A stretch of 64,000 bases of DNA from Variovorax boronicumulans (GTDB lineage Bacteria; Pseudomonadota; Gammaproteobacteria; Burkholderiales; Burkholderiaceae_C), in contig NZ_JAAAFX010000004.1 of assembly GCF_019352895.1 (NCBI RefSeq), forward strand, positions 1,848,245 to 1,912,244, given 5' to 3'. Positions 24,841-32,762 of this stretch are shown piece after piece. Numbering within the stretch: the first letter of the stretch is position 1; every line of letters begins with the position of its first letter. The notes below the pieces were generated by a model that saw only the letters and a program-made list of their open reading frames with translations, did no database searches and was not told the origin of the DNA. The translations under genes were made by a program, and so were the position numbers.

Positions 24841-26634
24841 ATGAGCGCTCAAGAGTTGCCGGTTCACGGCGGCCCGGAGGCCGCCGCCCTGCTGAGGCCG
24901 GTGGCGGACGCGCTCGACGGGCTGGGGGTCGCGGTCTGCCTGTTCGACGAGGGCGACACCGTGCTGCTCTGGAACCGCAGCTTCCTGCGCTTCTTTCCCC
25001 AGCATGCGGGCCATGTCCAGGTCGGCGAGCCCTATGCCGCCAATCTGCGCCGCTTCTACGAAGGGCGGCTCGACGCCCGCGAGATGCCGGCCATCGAGCG
25101 CTACATCGCCGAAGGCCTGGCGCGGCACCATGCGCAGCAACGCCCCTTCGTCTTCGAGCACGAGGGCCGCTCGCTGTGCGTCGCGTCGCTGCCCTTGCCC
25201 GGCGTGGGGCGGATCCGGCTCTGGAAGGAGCAGGAGACGGCCGAGCGCGGCGGCGAGGTGATCTCGGCCTTCGGCAGCCTCTCGGGCGGGCCCGAGTTCG
25301 ACGGCACGGTGCTGTTCGACCACGTGGCCGACGGCGTCATGGTGACCGGCAGCGACGACCGCATCCTCTGGGTCAACGAGCCCTTCGTCGCGATGTACGG
25401 CCTGCCGCACCGGCGCGCCGCGCACGGGCTGCGCTTCGAGCAGGCCTATCGCCAGGCCTGGGCCGAGCACCGCGGCGACGAGCGGGCGCTGTTCGACGAG
25501 GGCATCGCCATCCTCGAGGAGAACATGCGCTTTGCCGGCGCCCCCTTCGAGCTGCCGCTGCCAGGTGCCCGCTGGAGCCGCGTGATCGCGCAGCGCAGCC
25601 CGGACGGCAAGGGCTTCCACGCGCATGTCGACATCACGATGCTCAAGCGCCAGCAGCAACTGCTGCGGGCCGCCGAGCGGCGCGCGCGCGCGAGCGAGGC
25701 GCTGCTGCGCCAGAAGTCGGCGGTGTTGGAGGCCACGCTCGAGCGCATGGAGCAGGGCATCATGATGGTGAATGCCGAGCGGGTGGTCGAGGTGTGCAAC
25801 CGGCGCGCCATGCAGCTGCTCGATCTGCCCGAGGCCCTGATGGCCTCGCGCCCCAGCTTCCAGCAGGTGCTGGACCACCAGATGGCCAAAGGCGAGTTCT
25901 CCAGCACGCCCGCGGACGTGATGGACTTCATCCGTTCCGGCGGCATCCTCGACACCGTGCAGCGCTACGAGCGGCAACGCCCCGACGGCAGCGTGATCGA
26001 GATCTTCAGCGTGCCGATCGAGGGCGGCGGCGTGGTCCGGACCTACACCGACATCACCGAGCGGCGCCGCAGCGAAGAGCGCATCCGCCACCTGGCGCGC
26101 CATGACGGCCTGACCTCGCTGGTCAACCGCGAGGTGTTCCTCGAGCACCTGCGCACGGCGAGCACTGCGGCCGCGCAGGGCGGCGAGGCCTTCGCGGTGC
26201 ACTACATCGACATCGACCATTTCAAGCCGATCAACGACCGCTTCGGCCATGCCGTGGGCGACCAGGTGCTGATCGCGGTGGCCCAGCGGATGCGGCAGGT
26301 GAGCGGCCCGGGCGAGGTGCTGGCCCGGCTCGGCGGCGACGAGTTCGCGGTGCTGCAGCACCAGGTGCGCGATGCCGCCCCTGCGCGGCGCCTGGCCGAG
26401 CGCATCCTGTCGGCGCTGGCCGAGCCGTTGCGGGTCGAGGGCCACGCCCTGACCGTGGCGGCCTCGATCGGCATCGCCCTCTACCCGCACGCCGGGCGCG
26501 ACCCGGACCTGCTGCTGCGCCATGCCGACAGCGCCATGTATGCCGCCAAGGCGCAGGGCGTGGCGGGCGTCCGGGTCTTCGGCGAATGCCTGAACGGCGC
26601 CGACCCGGACCCTGCCGCGTGGATCAGCCCTTGA
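24841..26634 (+). CDS. Multi-PAS diguanylate cyclase
   Basis: 597 residues, cytoplasmic (no membrane helix). An N-terminal PAS-like domain (about 17-130, LDGLGVAVCLFDEGDTVLLWNRSFL) is followed by a second PAS (about 158-265), a short coiled coil (265-300), a third PAS of the PAS_7 type (LERMEQGIMMVNAERVVEVCNRRAMQLL) and a GGDEF domain. The active site RLGGDEF lies near 497-503, with DIDHFKPINDRFGHAVGDQVL upstream. The product would be cyclic di-GMP. The inhibitory RxxD site is absent (GPGE in that position), so feedback inhibition is not expected. No EAL domain. It is divergent from the GntR-ABC operon, and its last 11 bases overlap the osmC-like gene on the other strand. Confidence 0.92.
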   Translation: MSAQELPVHGGPEAAALLRPVADALDGLGVAVCLFDEGDTVLLWNRSFLRFFPQHAGHVQVGEPYAANLRRFYEGRLDAREMPAIERYIAEGLARHHAQQRPFVFEHEGRSLCVASLPLPGVGRIRLWKEQETAERGGEVISAFGSLSGGPEFDGTVLFDHVADGVMVTGSDDRILWVNEPFVAMYGLPHRRAAHGLRFEQAYRQAWAEHRGDERALFDEGIAILEENMRFAGAPFELPLPGARWSRVIAQRSPDGKGFHAHVDITMLKRQQQLLRAAERRARASEALLRQKSAVLEATLERMEQGIMMVNAERVVEVCNRRAMQLLDLPEALMASRPSFQQVLDHQMAKGEFSSTPADVMDFIRSGGILDTVQRYERQRPDGSVIEIFSVPIEGGGVVRTYTDITERRRSEERIRHLARHDGLTSLVNREVFLEHLRTASTAAAQGGEAFAVHYIDIDHFKPINDRFGHAVGDQVLIAVAQRMRQVSGPGEVLARLGGDEFAVLQHQVRDAAPARRLAERILSALAEPLRVEGHALTVAASIGIALYPHAGRDPDLLLRHADSAMYAAKAQGVAGVRVFGECLNGADPDPAAWISP

Positions 26635-27064
26635 GCACGGCCTTGAGCGTGACTTCGGGCACGCCGGTCAGGGCCTTCGACAGCGGGCAACCTGCCTTGG
26701 CGGCCGCCGCGATGGCCTGGAACTTCGCCTCGTCGAGGCCGGGCACGGTGGCGTCGAGTTCCAGCGCGATGCGGTCGATCTTGAAGCCCGCGCCATCCTT
26801 GGCCAGCCGCACCGCCGCGCGCGTGTCGATGGTCGTCGCGGCCAGGCCTTCGGCTTCGAGCGCGAAGGCGAAGGCCATGGTGAAGCAGGCCGCATGCGCC
26901 GCGCCCACGATCTCCTCGGGATTGGTGCCCTTGCGGTCGTCGCCGAAGCGGCTCGCGAAGCCGTAGGGGTAGTCCTTGAGGGCGCCGGTCTCGGTGCTGA
27001 CCTGGCCCTGGCCGGTCTTGCCGGCGCCTTCCCAGTGAACGCTTGCCTTCTTGTCTGCTGCCAT
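26624..27064 (-). CDS. osmC: OsmC-family peroxide-resistance protein
   Basis: 146 residues, the usual length of OsmC. OsmC signatures: the N-terminal VHWEGAGKTGQGQVSTETG, then GTNPEEIVGAAHAACFTMAFAF with the first catalytic Cys and KAGCPLSKALTGVPEVTL with the second. It reduces organic hydroperoxides with thiols, probably lipoyl or lipoamide systems. GAGG lies eight bases before the ATG. It is transcribed alone and convergent with the diguanylate cyclase gene. Confidence 0.93.
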   Translation of the reverse strand: MAADKKASVHWEGAGKTGQGQVSTETGALKDYPYGFASRFGDDRKGTNPEEIVGAAHAACFTMAFAFALEAEGLAATTIDTRAAVRLAKDGAGFKIDRIALELDATVPGLDEAKFQAIAAAAKAGCPLSKALTGVPEVTLKAVLKG

Positions 27065-27264
27065 GGGAGTTCCTCGGGTGGTGAATGAAGAATCCCTTTT
27101 AGAACCCTGGGCCGCGGCCGTCTGTCGGCGCGCAGGCCATCGTCGCGCGCTTTTCCGGAACGAAGTCGCTGCCGATGCGTCGCACAGGTGACCCGCGTCG
27201 GGGCTTCCCCGATGCAAACGCGACGCGCCGCGTCGTAGGCTCTTGCCCTCAAATGGGAGACTTC

Positions 27265-28962
27265 ATGGACCGTCCGCATCACAAGTTCTGGCCGCAGCGC
27301 CTTCCCCACGCCATCACCGTGCCCGCCACCTCGCTGTGGCACAACCTCGCCGTCTCGGCCGCGCGCTATCCCGACAAGGCGGCGCTGGTCTTCTTCGGCC
27401 GCGAGCTCAGCTACCGCGAACTGGTGGACCAGGCCGAGCGCCTGGCGGGCACCCTGCACGCGCTGGGTGTGCGGCGCGGCGACCGCGTGGTGCTCGACAT
27501 GCAGAACTGCCCGCAACTCGTGATCGCGCATTTCGCGATCCTGCGCGCCAATGCGGTGGTGGTGCCGGTCAACCCGATGAACCGGGCCGAGGAGCTCAAG
27601 CACTACATCACCGACCCCGACGCCAAGGTGGCGATCACCACCGGCGACCTGGCGCCCGAACTGGCCAAGGCCAGCGACGCGCTCGAGCCCGCGCAGCGCC
27701 TGGCGCATCTCATCGTCACGCAGTTCACCGACGCCTTCGATGCCGATGTCAGCGGCGACGAGGCCCCCGCGCCGGCCTGGCGCGACTGGCTGCTGGCGCG
27801 CCATCCGCTGCCCGCGCTGGCCGGCGGCAGCGCGATGCACTGGCAGGACGCGCTCGAAGCGGGCCATCCGGTGCCTGAACACGTGGTCGGCGCCAACGAC
27901 ATGGCGCTGCTGCCCTACACCAGCGGCACCACCGGCCTGCCCAAGGGCTGTGTGCACCACCATTCGAGCCTGATGCACAACGCGGTCGCCAGCCAGCTCT
28001 GGGGCTCGGTGTCGGGAGAGGCGACGGTGCTGGCCGTGATCCCGATGTTTCACATCACGGGCGTGGTGAGCATGCTGCACACCGCCATCTTCTCGGGTGG
28101 CACGCTGGTCATCATGCCGCGCTGGGACCGTGAGGTGGCGGGCCGGCTGATCTCGTTGCGCAAGATCACCAGCTGGACCAACATCCCGACCATGGTCATC
28201 GACCTGATGGGCAGTCCCAACTTCGCGAGCTTCGACCTGCGAAGCCTGAACTACATCGGCGGCGGCGGCGCGGCGATGCCGCAGGCGGTGGCGCAGCGAC
28301 TGTTCGAGCAGTACGGGCTCAAGTACCAGGAGGGCTACGGCCTGACGGAGACCGCGGCGCCCTCGCACGCTCAGCCGGCCGACAACCCCAAGCAGCAGTG
28401 CCTGGGCATCCCCTTCATGAGCAGCGATTCGCGCGTGGTCGACCCGGACACCTTCAAGGAACTGCCGGTCGGCGAGTCCGGCGAGATCATCACCTGCGGC
28501 CCCGAGGTGTTCCAGGGCTACTGGAAGCGGCCCGACGCGACGGCCGCGGCCTTCATCGAGTTCGAGGGCAAGCGCTACTTCCGCACGGGCGACATGGGCC
28601 GGGTCGACGAGGACGGCTACTTCTTCATCACCGACCGGCTCAAGCGGATGATCAACGCCAGCGGCTTCAAGGTCTGGCCGGCCGAGGTCGAACTGCTGAT
28701 GTTCAAGCATCCGGCGATCCAGGAAGCCTGCGTGATCGCCATGAAGGACGCCTACCGCGGCGAGTCGGTCAAGGCCGTGGTGGTGCTGCGCGCCACCCAC
28801 AAGGACACGACCGAGCAGCAGATCATCGACTGGTGCCGCGAGAACATGGCGGTCTACAAGATCCCGCGCCGGGTGGAATTCGTCGACGCGCTGCCCAAGA
28901 GCGGCGCGGGCAAGGTCATGTGGCGGCTGCTGCAGGAGAAGGAGCCGGCCGCGGCGACCTGA
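27265..28962 (+). CDS. AMP-forming acyl-CoA synthetase (medium/long-chain fatty acid type)
   Basis: 565 residues of the ANL superfamily. The P-loop-like LLPYTSGTTGLPKG lies near 215-228. YQEGYGLTETAAPSH is the adenylate-binding motif, and GYFFITDRLKRMINASGFKVWPAEVE is the hinge and A8 region. The catalytic Lys lies in LPKSGAGKVMWRLL near the C-terminus. It activates a fatty or aryl-alkyl acid to its CoA ester. The ATG at 27265 is chosen because GGGAG lies five bases upstream; an ATG at 27253 is in frame. Its last 47 bases overlap the 3' end of the convergent AraC gene. Confidence 0.9.
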   Translation: MDRPHHKFWPQRLPHAITVPATSLWHNLAVSAARYPDKAALVFFGRELSYRELVDQAERLAGTLHALGVRRGDRVVLDMQNCPQLVIAHFAILRANAVVVPVNPMNRAEELKHYITDPDAKVAITTGDLAPELAKASDALEPAQRLAHLIVTQFTDAFDADVSGDEAPAPAWRDWLLARHPLPALAGGSAMHWQDALEAGHPVPEHVVGANDMALLPYTSGTTGLPKGCVHHHSSLMHNAVASQLWGSVSGEATVLAVIPMFHITGVVSMLHTAIFSGGTLVIMPRWDREVAGRLISLRKITSWTNIPTMVIDLMGSPNFASFDLRSLNYIGGGGAAMPQAVAQRLFEQYGLKYQEGYGLTETAAPSHAQPADNPKQQCLGIPFMSSDSRVVDPDTFKELPVGESGEIITCGPEVFQGYWKRPDATAAAFIEFEGKRYFRTGDMGRVDEDGYFFITDRLKRMINASGFKVWPAEVELLMFKHPAIQEACVIAMKDAYRGESVKAVVVLRATHKDTTEQQIIDWCRENMAVYKIPRRVEFVDALPKSGAGKVMWRLLQEKEPAAAT

Positions 28963-29794
28963 TCGCCTGGCTTGGCTGCGCCTGTTTCCACTCGCGCGGC
29001 GACAGCCCGCACTGCGCCTTGAAGGCGCGTGACAGCGCGGCCTCGCTGCCGTAGCCGACCTCGCCGGCGATCAGCTTGAGCGATCGCCCCTGGCGCAACG
29101 CCTGCTGCGCCAGGCCCACGCGCCAGCGCTGCAGGTAGGCGCCCGGCGTGCACCCCACCGTGTCCCGGAACTGCGTGGCGAACACGCTGCGCGACATGCC
29201 GGCGCGCTCGGCCAGCGTGTCGAGCGTCCACTCGCGGTCGGCCCCTTCGTGCATCGCCACGATCGCGTTGCGCAGCCGCGCGTGCGACAGCCCCGACAGC
29301 ATGCCGGCGCGCGTCTCGCCCTTTTCCATCAGGTGCCGCAGCACCTGGATCAGCACCACTTCGAACAGGCGGTCGAGCAGGGCCCGCCGGCCGCAGCGCT
29401 GTTCGAAGGCCTCCTCGAACAGCAGCGTCAGGACCTGCTGCGCGCCGCCGATCTCGGCCAGCGGCACGCACACGAAGGGCGGCAGCGCGGCGCAGATCGG
29501 GTTGTTCGCACCGCCCTCGAACGCCAGTTGCGCGCAGACGAAATCGGCCCCGCGCGTGGGGTCGGTGAGGAAGCGGTGCGCCATCGGCTGCGGATAGAGC
29601 AGCAGGCTGGGCTGCGTGATGCGCAGCACCTCCGCGCCGCCATGGCTCACGCCGACCTCGCCGCTGCGCACCAGGTGCAGATGGCCGCAGCTTCCCCGGT
29701 CCGAGAGGTCGCTGATGCCGCACAGCGCGCCGGTCTGGAAGACGTTCGCCGTCACGCTGAAGTGCGCGAGCAGTGCCTCGAGTCGATCGACCAT
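28916..29794 (-). CDS. AraC-family transcriptional regulator with cupin-like sensor domain
   Basis: 292 residues. The N-terminal AraC_binding cupin-type domain (residues 1-180, for example GHLHLVRSGEVGVSHGG and PSLLLYPQPMAHRF) is followed by two helix-turn-helix motifs (LDTLAERAGMSRSVFATQFRD and LIAGEVGYGSEAALSRAFKAQCGLSPREW). It is divergent from the secreted hydrolase gene, which is its likely target. The shared 105-base region has two TTATCA repeats 13 bases apart. The C-terminal tail is Pro/Ala-rich and encoded antisense to the acyl-CoA ligase end. Confidence 0.9.
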   Translation of the reverse strand: MVDRLEALLAHFSVTANVFQTGALCGISDLSDRGSCGHLHLVRSGEVGVSHGGAEVLRITQPSLLLYPQPMAHRFLTDPTRGADFVCAQLAFEGGANNPICAALPPFVCVPLAEIGGAQQVLTLLFEEAFEQRCGRRALLDRLFEVVLIQVLRHLMEKGETRAGMLSGLSHARLRNAIVAMHEGADREWTLDTLAERAGMSRSVFATQFRDTVGCTPGAYLQRWRVGLAQQALRQGRSLKLIAGEVGYGSEAALSRAFKAQCGLSPREWKQAQPSQAIRSPRPAPSPAAAAT

Positions 29795-29811
29795 GAATAC
29801 TCCAAGTCAAG

Positions 29812-29830
29812 TTATCAGGACGTTTTATCA
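29812..29830. promoter_or_regulatory. Direct repeats, possible AraC-family half-sites
   Basis: TTATCA occurs at 29812-29817 and again at 29825-29830, 13 bases start to start, in the 105-base gap between the AraC gene and the divergent hydrolase gene. AraC-type activators usually bind direct repeats; the spacing is short, so this is tentative. Confidence 0.3.
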
Positions 29831-29899
29831 CCAATCGTTTTTCGAGGCGCCTAAAGTTGCTGCTGTCGCTTCAACACACCCCCGTCAAAGGAAAACGCC

Positions 29900-30841
29900 A
29901 TGAAAACCATCCCCCGTCTTGCCGTCCTCGCCGCCGTGGCCCTCGCATGCGGCGCCGCGCTGGCGGCCGAGCCGACGCCGGCACGCCCCGTGGCGGGCGT
30001 TGTGCAGAGCACCAGCTACATCACCACGAAGGACGGCGTCCAGCTCTACTACAAGGACTGGGGCCCGCGCAGCGGGCCTGTCGTGACCTTCAGCCACGGC
30101 TGGCCGCTGGACTCGGACAGCTGGGAGTCGCAGATGCTGTTCCTGGCCTCGAAAGGCTACCGCGTCGTCGCGCACGACCGCCGCGGCCATGGCCGCTCGA
30201 GCCAGCCCTGGGACGGCAACGACATGGACCACTACGCCGATGACCTGGCCGCGGTGATCGACGGGCTCCAGCTCAAGGACGTCACGCTGGTGGGCTTCTC
30301 CACCGGCGGCGGCGAGGTGGCGCGCTACATCGGCCGCCACGGCACGGCCAAGGTGAAGAAGGCGGTGCTCGTGAGTTCGGTGCCGCCGCTGATGCTGAAG
30401 ACCGCGGCCAACCCGGGCGGCCTGCCGATCGAGGTGTTCGACGGCCTGCGCCAGGCTTCGCTGGCCGACCGTTCGCAGCTGTACCTGGACATCGCCTCGG
30501 GCCCGTTCTTCGGCTTCAACCGGCCCGGTGCCAAGCCCTCGCAAGGCGCGATCCAGTCCTTCCGGGCGCAGGGCATGCTGGGCGGCCACAAGAACACCTA
30601 CGACTCGATCGCGGCCTTCTCGGCCACCGACTTCACCGAGGACCTCAAGCGCTTCGACGTGCCCACCCTGGTGATCCACGGCGACGACGACCAGATCGTG
30701 CCGATCGACGCCGCGGGCCGTGCCTCGGCCCGGCTGATCAAGAACGCCAAGCTGATCGTCTACGAAGGCGCGCCGCACGGGTTGACCGACACCCACAAGG
30801 ACCGCCTCAACAACGACCTGCTGAACTTCCTCCAGCAGTAA
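29900..30841 (+). CDS. Secreted alpha/beta hydrolase (non-haem chloroperoxidase-like)
   Basis: 313 residues with a signal peptide cleaved near AALAAEP, so periplasmic, unlike most of its cytoplasmic relatives. The fold shows [18 protein letters not shown] (oxyanion region), [24 protein letters not shown], nucleophile Ser134 in GFSTGGG, an acid in [11 protein letters not shown] and His293 in APHGLTD. Close relatives are called chloroperoxidases because of a perhydrolase side reaction, but ester hydrolysis is the safer call. RBS AAAGGA lies before the ATG. It is likely controlled by the divergent AraC gene. Confidence 0.9.
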   Translation: MKTIPRLAVLAAVALACGAALAAEPTPARPVAGVVQSTSYITTKDGVQLYYKDWGPRSGPVVTFSHGWPLDSDSWESQMLFLASKGYRVVAHDRRGHGRSSQPWDGNDMDHYADDLAAVIDGLQLKDVTLVGFSTGGGEVARYIGRHGTAKVKKAVLVSSVPPLMLKTAANPGGLPIEVFDGLRQASLADRSQLYLDIASGPFFGFNRPGAKPSQGAIQSFRAQGMLGGHKNTYDSIAAFSATDFTEDLKRFDVPTLVIHGDDDQIVPIDAAGRASARLIKNAKLIVYEGAPHGLTDTHKDRLNNDLLNFLQQ

Positions 30842-30849
30842 GGCCCGCC

Positions 30850-30881
30850 GCGCCGCCGGCCGGTGGCGCCTCTCTTTTTTT
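30850..30881 (+). terminator. Intrinsic terminator after the hydrolase gene
   Basis: GCGCCGCC (30850-30857) pairs with GGTGGCGC (30862-30869), including one G-U pair, around a GGCC loop. A pyrimidine tract ending in seven T follows (to 30881). It ends the hydrolase transcript only 22 bases before the next ATG, so the following gene depends on read-through or its own start. Confidence 0.75.
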
Positions 30882-30903
30882 GTTAACCCAAGGAATATCC
30901 ATC

Positions 30904-31281
30904 ATGAAGACCACCCAAGTTCTAGGCGCCATCGTTCTTTCCATCCTGGGCGTCGCCACCGGCGCACAGGCGGAGAGCTACCCGGGCGTGCAGCGCATCG
31001 ACGCGGTCCGTTCGCGTGCCGACGTCGCTGTCGATGCGCGCGCCGCAGCCCGCGTGCCGGTGTTCGGCGAAGCCTCGGTGGCGCAGACCCGCGCCGTGGC
31101 GGTGAACCAGGCCGACCGTGGCGCCGTGCGCAGCGGCGCCGTGGCCGCGAGCCGGGCCGGCAACCTCTATGGCGACGCGGCCTCGGCCGGCGTGTTGAGC
31201 CTGGGGCAGGGCGCCATCCCACGCGATACGGTGCGTGCGCAGGCGCGGCAGGCCGCGCGCGACGGCAACGCCACGCTCTGA
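30904..31281 (+). CDS. Small exported Ala/Arg-rich protein of unknown function
   Basis: 125 residues. A signal peptide is cleaved near TGAQAES. The mature part is alanine- and arginine-rich with repeated short motifs such as RSRADVAVDARAAARVP and RGAVRSGAVAASRAGNLYGD, predicted helical, with no Cys and no recognisable domain. AAGGAA lies before the ATG. It follows the secreted hydrolase gene, separated by a terminator-like hairpin. It faces the NDH-2 gene. Possibly a helper or stress-related periplasmic protein; no function is claimed. Confidence 0.6.
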   Translation: MKTTQVLGAIVLSILGVATGAQAESYPGVQRIDAVRSRADVAVDARAAARVPVFGEASVAQTRAVAVNQADRGAVRSGAVAASRAGNLYGDAASAGVLSLGQGAIPRDTVRAQARQAARDGNATL

Positions 31282-31302
31282 AGCAAGCGCGCGGCGGTCG
31301 GG

Positions 31303-32640
31303 CTACGACTCGCCCTTGCCCGCCACGTCCACGTCGGCCACCACGCGCGCATAGCGCCGGAAGCTCCAGTAGGCGCTGGCCCAGTCCATCAGCACGACCA
31401 GGCGGTTGCGGAAACCGATCAGGAAGTAGACGTGCGCGAACAGCCAGAACAGCCAGGCGAGCTTGCCGCTGAAGCGCAGCGGGCCGAAGGGCGTCCCGAG
31501 GTCGACCACGGCCGAGTTGCGGCCGATGGTTGCGAGGTTGCCGTAGTCGCGGTAGCGGAAGGCCTCGGTCGGCTCGCCGGCCAGCCGGTGCAGCACGTTG
31601 GCCGCGGCGGTGCGGCCCATCTGCTTGGCGCCGGGCGAGACGCCGGGCACGGGCTTCGGGTCCTTGCCCGGTGCGTGGCTCATGGCGGCCGCGAGGTCAC
31701 CGACCACGCTGATCTCCGGATGGCCTGCCAGGCTCAGGTCGGGCTCGACGCGGATGCGGCCCGCGCGGTCGACCTCGGCGCCGACCGCCGTCGCCAGCAG
31801 CCGGCCCAGCGGCGAGGCCGCCACGCCCGCGGCCCAGACCACGCAGTGGGTGTCGATGCGCTCGGTGGCGCCTTCGGCGCCTACGGCGATGTCGAGGCCG
31901 GTGGCGTCGATCGAGGTGACCCGTGCGTTCAACCGCACCTTCACGCCCAACCGCTCGAGCTGCTCCCTGGCCTTCTGGCTCAGGCCCTCGGGCATGGCCT
32001 GCAGCACCCGCGGCCCGCCCTCGATCAGCAGCACCTCGGCGCTGGCCGGGTCGATGCGGCGGAACTCGCCGGCCAGCGTGTGGCGCGCGATCTCGGCCAG
32101 CGTGCCGGCCATCTCGACACCGGTCGGGCCGGCGCCGATGACGGCGAAGGTCAGCAGCGCGCGCTGGCGCACCGGGTCGCTTTCCTTCTCCGCCGCCTCG
32201 AAGGACATCAGCACATGGCGCCGGATCTCGAAGGCATCGGCCAGTGTCTTGAGGCCCGGCGCGAAGCGGGCCCAGTGGTCGTTGCCGAAGTAGCTGTGGG
32301 TGGCACCGGCCGCGACGATCAGGTGGTCGTAGCCGATGCGCTGGCCGTCGCGCAGTTGCACGCTGCGCTCGGCGGGCCGGATGTCGATCACCTCGCCCAG
32401 CAGGGTGGTGATGCTCGGCTGCCCGCGGAACAGCAGGCGGGTCGGCGCCGCGATCGAGGGCGCTGCCAGGCCGGCGGTGGCGACCTGGTAGAGCAGGGGC
32501 TGGAACAGGTGGTGGTTGGTTTTTTCGATCACCGTCACGTCGACCGCTTCGCGCTGCAACCGGCGCGCGGCCTCGAGTCCGCCGAAACCACAGCCGACGA
32601 TGAGGACATGGGGGCGGCGCGCAGGGGCAATGGAATTCAT
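31303..32640 (-). CDS. Type II NADH:quinone oxidoreductase-like flavoprotein
   Basis: 445 residues. Two dinucleotide-binding motifs: VLIVGCGFGGLEAARRL for FAD near residue 13 and FAVIGAGPTGVEMAGTLAEIA for NAD(P)H near 167. The segment ISVVGDLAA carries the FAD-contacting Asp. The C-terminal part WLFWLFAHVYFLIGFRNRLVVLMDW is amphipathic/hydrophobic and suits membrane docking, as in NDH-2. It would pass electrons from NADH to quinone without proton pumping. It stands alone, in the opposite direction to the ergothioneine genes. Confidence 0.9.
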   Translation of the reverse strand: MNSIAPARRPHVLIVGCGFGGLEAARRLQREAVDVTVIEKTNHHLFQPLLYQVATAGLAAPSIAAPTRLLFRGQPSITTLLGEVIDIRPAERSVQLRDGQRIGYDHLIVAAGATHSYFGNDHWARFAPGLKTLADAFEIRRHVLMSFEAAEKESDPVRQRALLTFAVIGAGPTGVEMAGTLAEIARHTLAGEFRRIDPASAEVLLIEGGPRVLQAMPEGLSQKAREQLERLGVKVRLNARVTSIDATGLDIAVGAEGATERIDTHCVVWAAGVAASPLGRLLATAVGAEVDRAGRIRVEPDLSLAGHPEISVVGDLAAAMSHAPGKDPKPVPGVSPGAKQMGRTAAANVLHRLAGEPTEAFRYRDYGNLATIGRNSAVVDLGTPFGPLRFSGKLAWLFWLFAHVYFLIGFRNRLVVLMDWASAYWSFRRYARVVADVDVAGKGES

Positions 32641-32762
32641 GCAGGCATTATGGGCAACGGAAAGCTGCTGTTACGTCGGGTCGCACGAGCGCGTGCTTGT
32701 CCTACGGACGCACGTCACCGTCATCGACTACAACGCCCGATGCGATATCTGGAGTTCTTCCC

